Shown here in pieces: positions 63,610 to 64,000 of a stretch of DNA of 64,000 nt; position 1 is the first letter of the stretch, and each line of letters starts with the position of its first letter. The stretch is from NCBI RefSeq assembly GCF_017353515.1, contig NZ_JAFMPY010000003.1, positions 248,001 to 312,000 of the forward strand. The letters are read 5' to 3'. The DNA is from Jiella sonneratiae. Lineage in GTDB: Bacteria; Pseudomonadota; Alphaproteobacteria; Rhizobiales; Rhizobiaceae. The notes under the pieces were generated by a model. That model did no database searches. It was not told the origin of the DNA and saw only the letters and a list, made by a program, of their open reading frames with translations. Position numbers and translations under genes: made by a program.

Positions 63610-64000
63610 AGGCGGCCGCGGCCGAATCGATCCGCTCCGCCCGCTTGGCCCGCGAGACGTCGGCCGCGATCATCGCCCGTTCGGCCGCGACGGTCGACAG
63701 CCGCTCGTCCCAGAACAGCGCCGGCCGCGGGTCGAGGGCGGCGTAGTTGCGCATGAAGGCGCGCGAGGACTGGGCACGCGGTCCCTCGCTGCCGTCCATG
63801 TTGAGCGGCAGGCCGATGACGAGGCCGGCGACCTGCTCCCCGTCGAGCGCCTGTTTCAGGGCGGCGGCGTCGAGGCCGAACTTGCGGCGGCGGATCACCG
63901 GCCGCGGCGTCGCGAAGCCCCAGCTCCGGTCGGACAGAGCGAGGCCGACGGTCTTGGTGCCGAGGTCGAGGCCGGCGAGCGGCAGGCCCGGGGCGACGGC
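63557..64000 (-). CDS. ruvX: Holliday junction resolvase-like RuvX/YqgF (5' end outside window)
   Basis: The C-terminal 147 residues of RuvX. Segments visible are [17 protein letters not shown] (metal aspartate strand), [17 protein letters not shown] and [16 protein letters not shown], followed by [17 protein letters not shown]. The start lies beyond 64000. RuvX acts in pre-16S rRNA processing or junction resolution. It converges on DUF6105, with 53 bp of overlap. Confidence 0.95.
   Translation of the reverse strand, partial: AVAPGLPLAGLDLGTKTVGLALSDRSWGFATPRPVIRRRKFGLDAAALKQALDGEQVAGLVIGLPLNMDGSEGPRAQSSRAFMRNYAALDPRPALFWDERLSTVAAERAMIAADVSRAKRAERIDSAAAAFILQGALDRLVALRGSA

Overview
The window reads as a chromosome segment of a GC-rich alphaproteobacterium, probably of the order Hyphomicrobiales (Rhizobiales). 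Family-typical genes include a gapR/DUF2312 gene, a DUF1036 gene overlapping pyruvate kinase, the 41-residue form of L36, pyrB-pyrC' next to plsY-dprA, DUF6105, DUF1244, DUF983 and DUF465 genes, and palindromic repeats with ATGATC ends of the kind common in rhizobial genomes. The genus cannot be fixed from the sequence alone. No tRNA, rRNA or CRISPR array was seen.

Left part (1 to about 35,094) is a genomic island. From the left edge to 9,830 there is one long minus-strand defence operon: an XRE-type regulator, then hsdR, hsdM, hsdS, an unknown gene, an Mrr-type type IV restriction nuclease, a GHKL-fold ATPase and a partner protein that runs off the window. Two nested palindromes upstream of the regulator are its likely operator. 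Next come a DUF6634 gene and a broken copy of an FtsH-like protease gene. A minus-strand metabolic group follows (aldehyde dehydrogenase, epoxide-hydrolase-like protein, alpha/beta hydrolase, short-chain dehydrogenase) with a divergent LysR regulator, then an ABC-F ATPase and a sensor kinase with its response regulator, trailed by chemoreceptor debris. A second defence block holds a SIR2-HerA operon (21,735-24,732), a decayed IS1595-type transposase, an intact soluble FtsH-like AAA+ zinc protease with an unknown upstream partner, and a PIN-like toxin.

The island's right end (28,381-35,094) carries its probable mobility module. A 56-bp near-perfect palindrome precedes three translationally coupled genes: a 505-residue tyrosine recombinase, a 1,135-residue VPA1269/GmtZ-like recombinase and a 267-residue third protein. 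Order, sizes and coupling fit the gamma-mobile-trio (GmtY-GmtZ-GmtX) architecture, here in an alphaproteobacterium. Next to the trio lies a complete gapR-like gene, and 85 bp further on is a truncated 5' fragment of a second, diverged gapR. The simplest reading is that the element integrated into host gapR, cut it after codon 45, and supplied its own complete copy.

Right part (35,095-64,000) is ordinary core chromosome: DUF1244, a DMT-family permease, DUF1036 and pyruvate kinase; a minus-strand proV-proW-proX betaine/choline ABC transporter; a secreted low-complexity protein and a TPR lipoprotein-like or periplasmic protein; rpmJ; purK-purE; two DUF465 genes; rpmG; an MFS permease; a minus-strand run of topA, RNase R, DUF983 and NUDIX; dprA-plsY-pyrC'-pyrB; an acyl-CoA dehydrogenase; two membrane proteins; and ruvX, cut by the right edge.

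The items most worth following are the GMT-like trio with its apparent use of gapR as an attachment site, the soluble FtsH-like protease and its partner, and the GHKL ATPase pair at the left edge.
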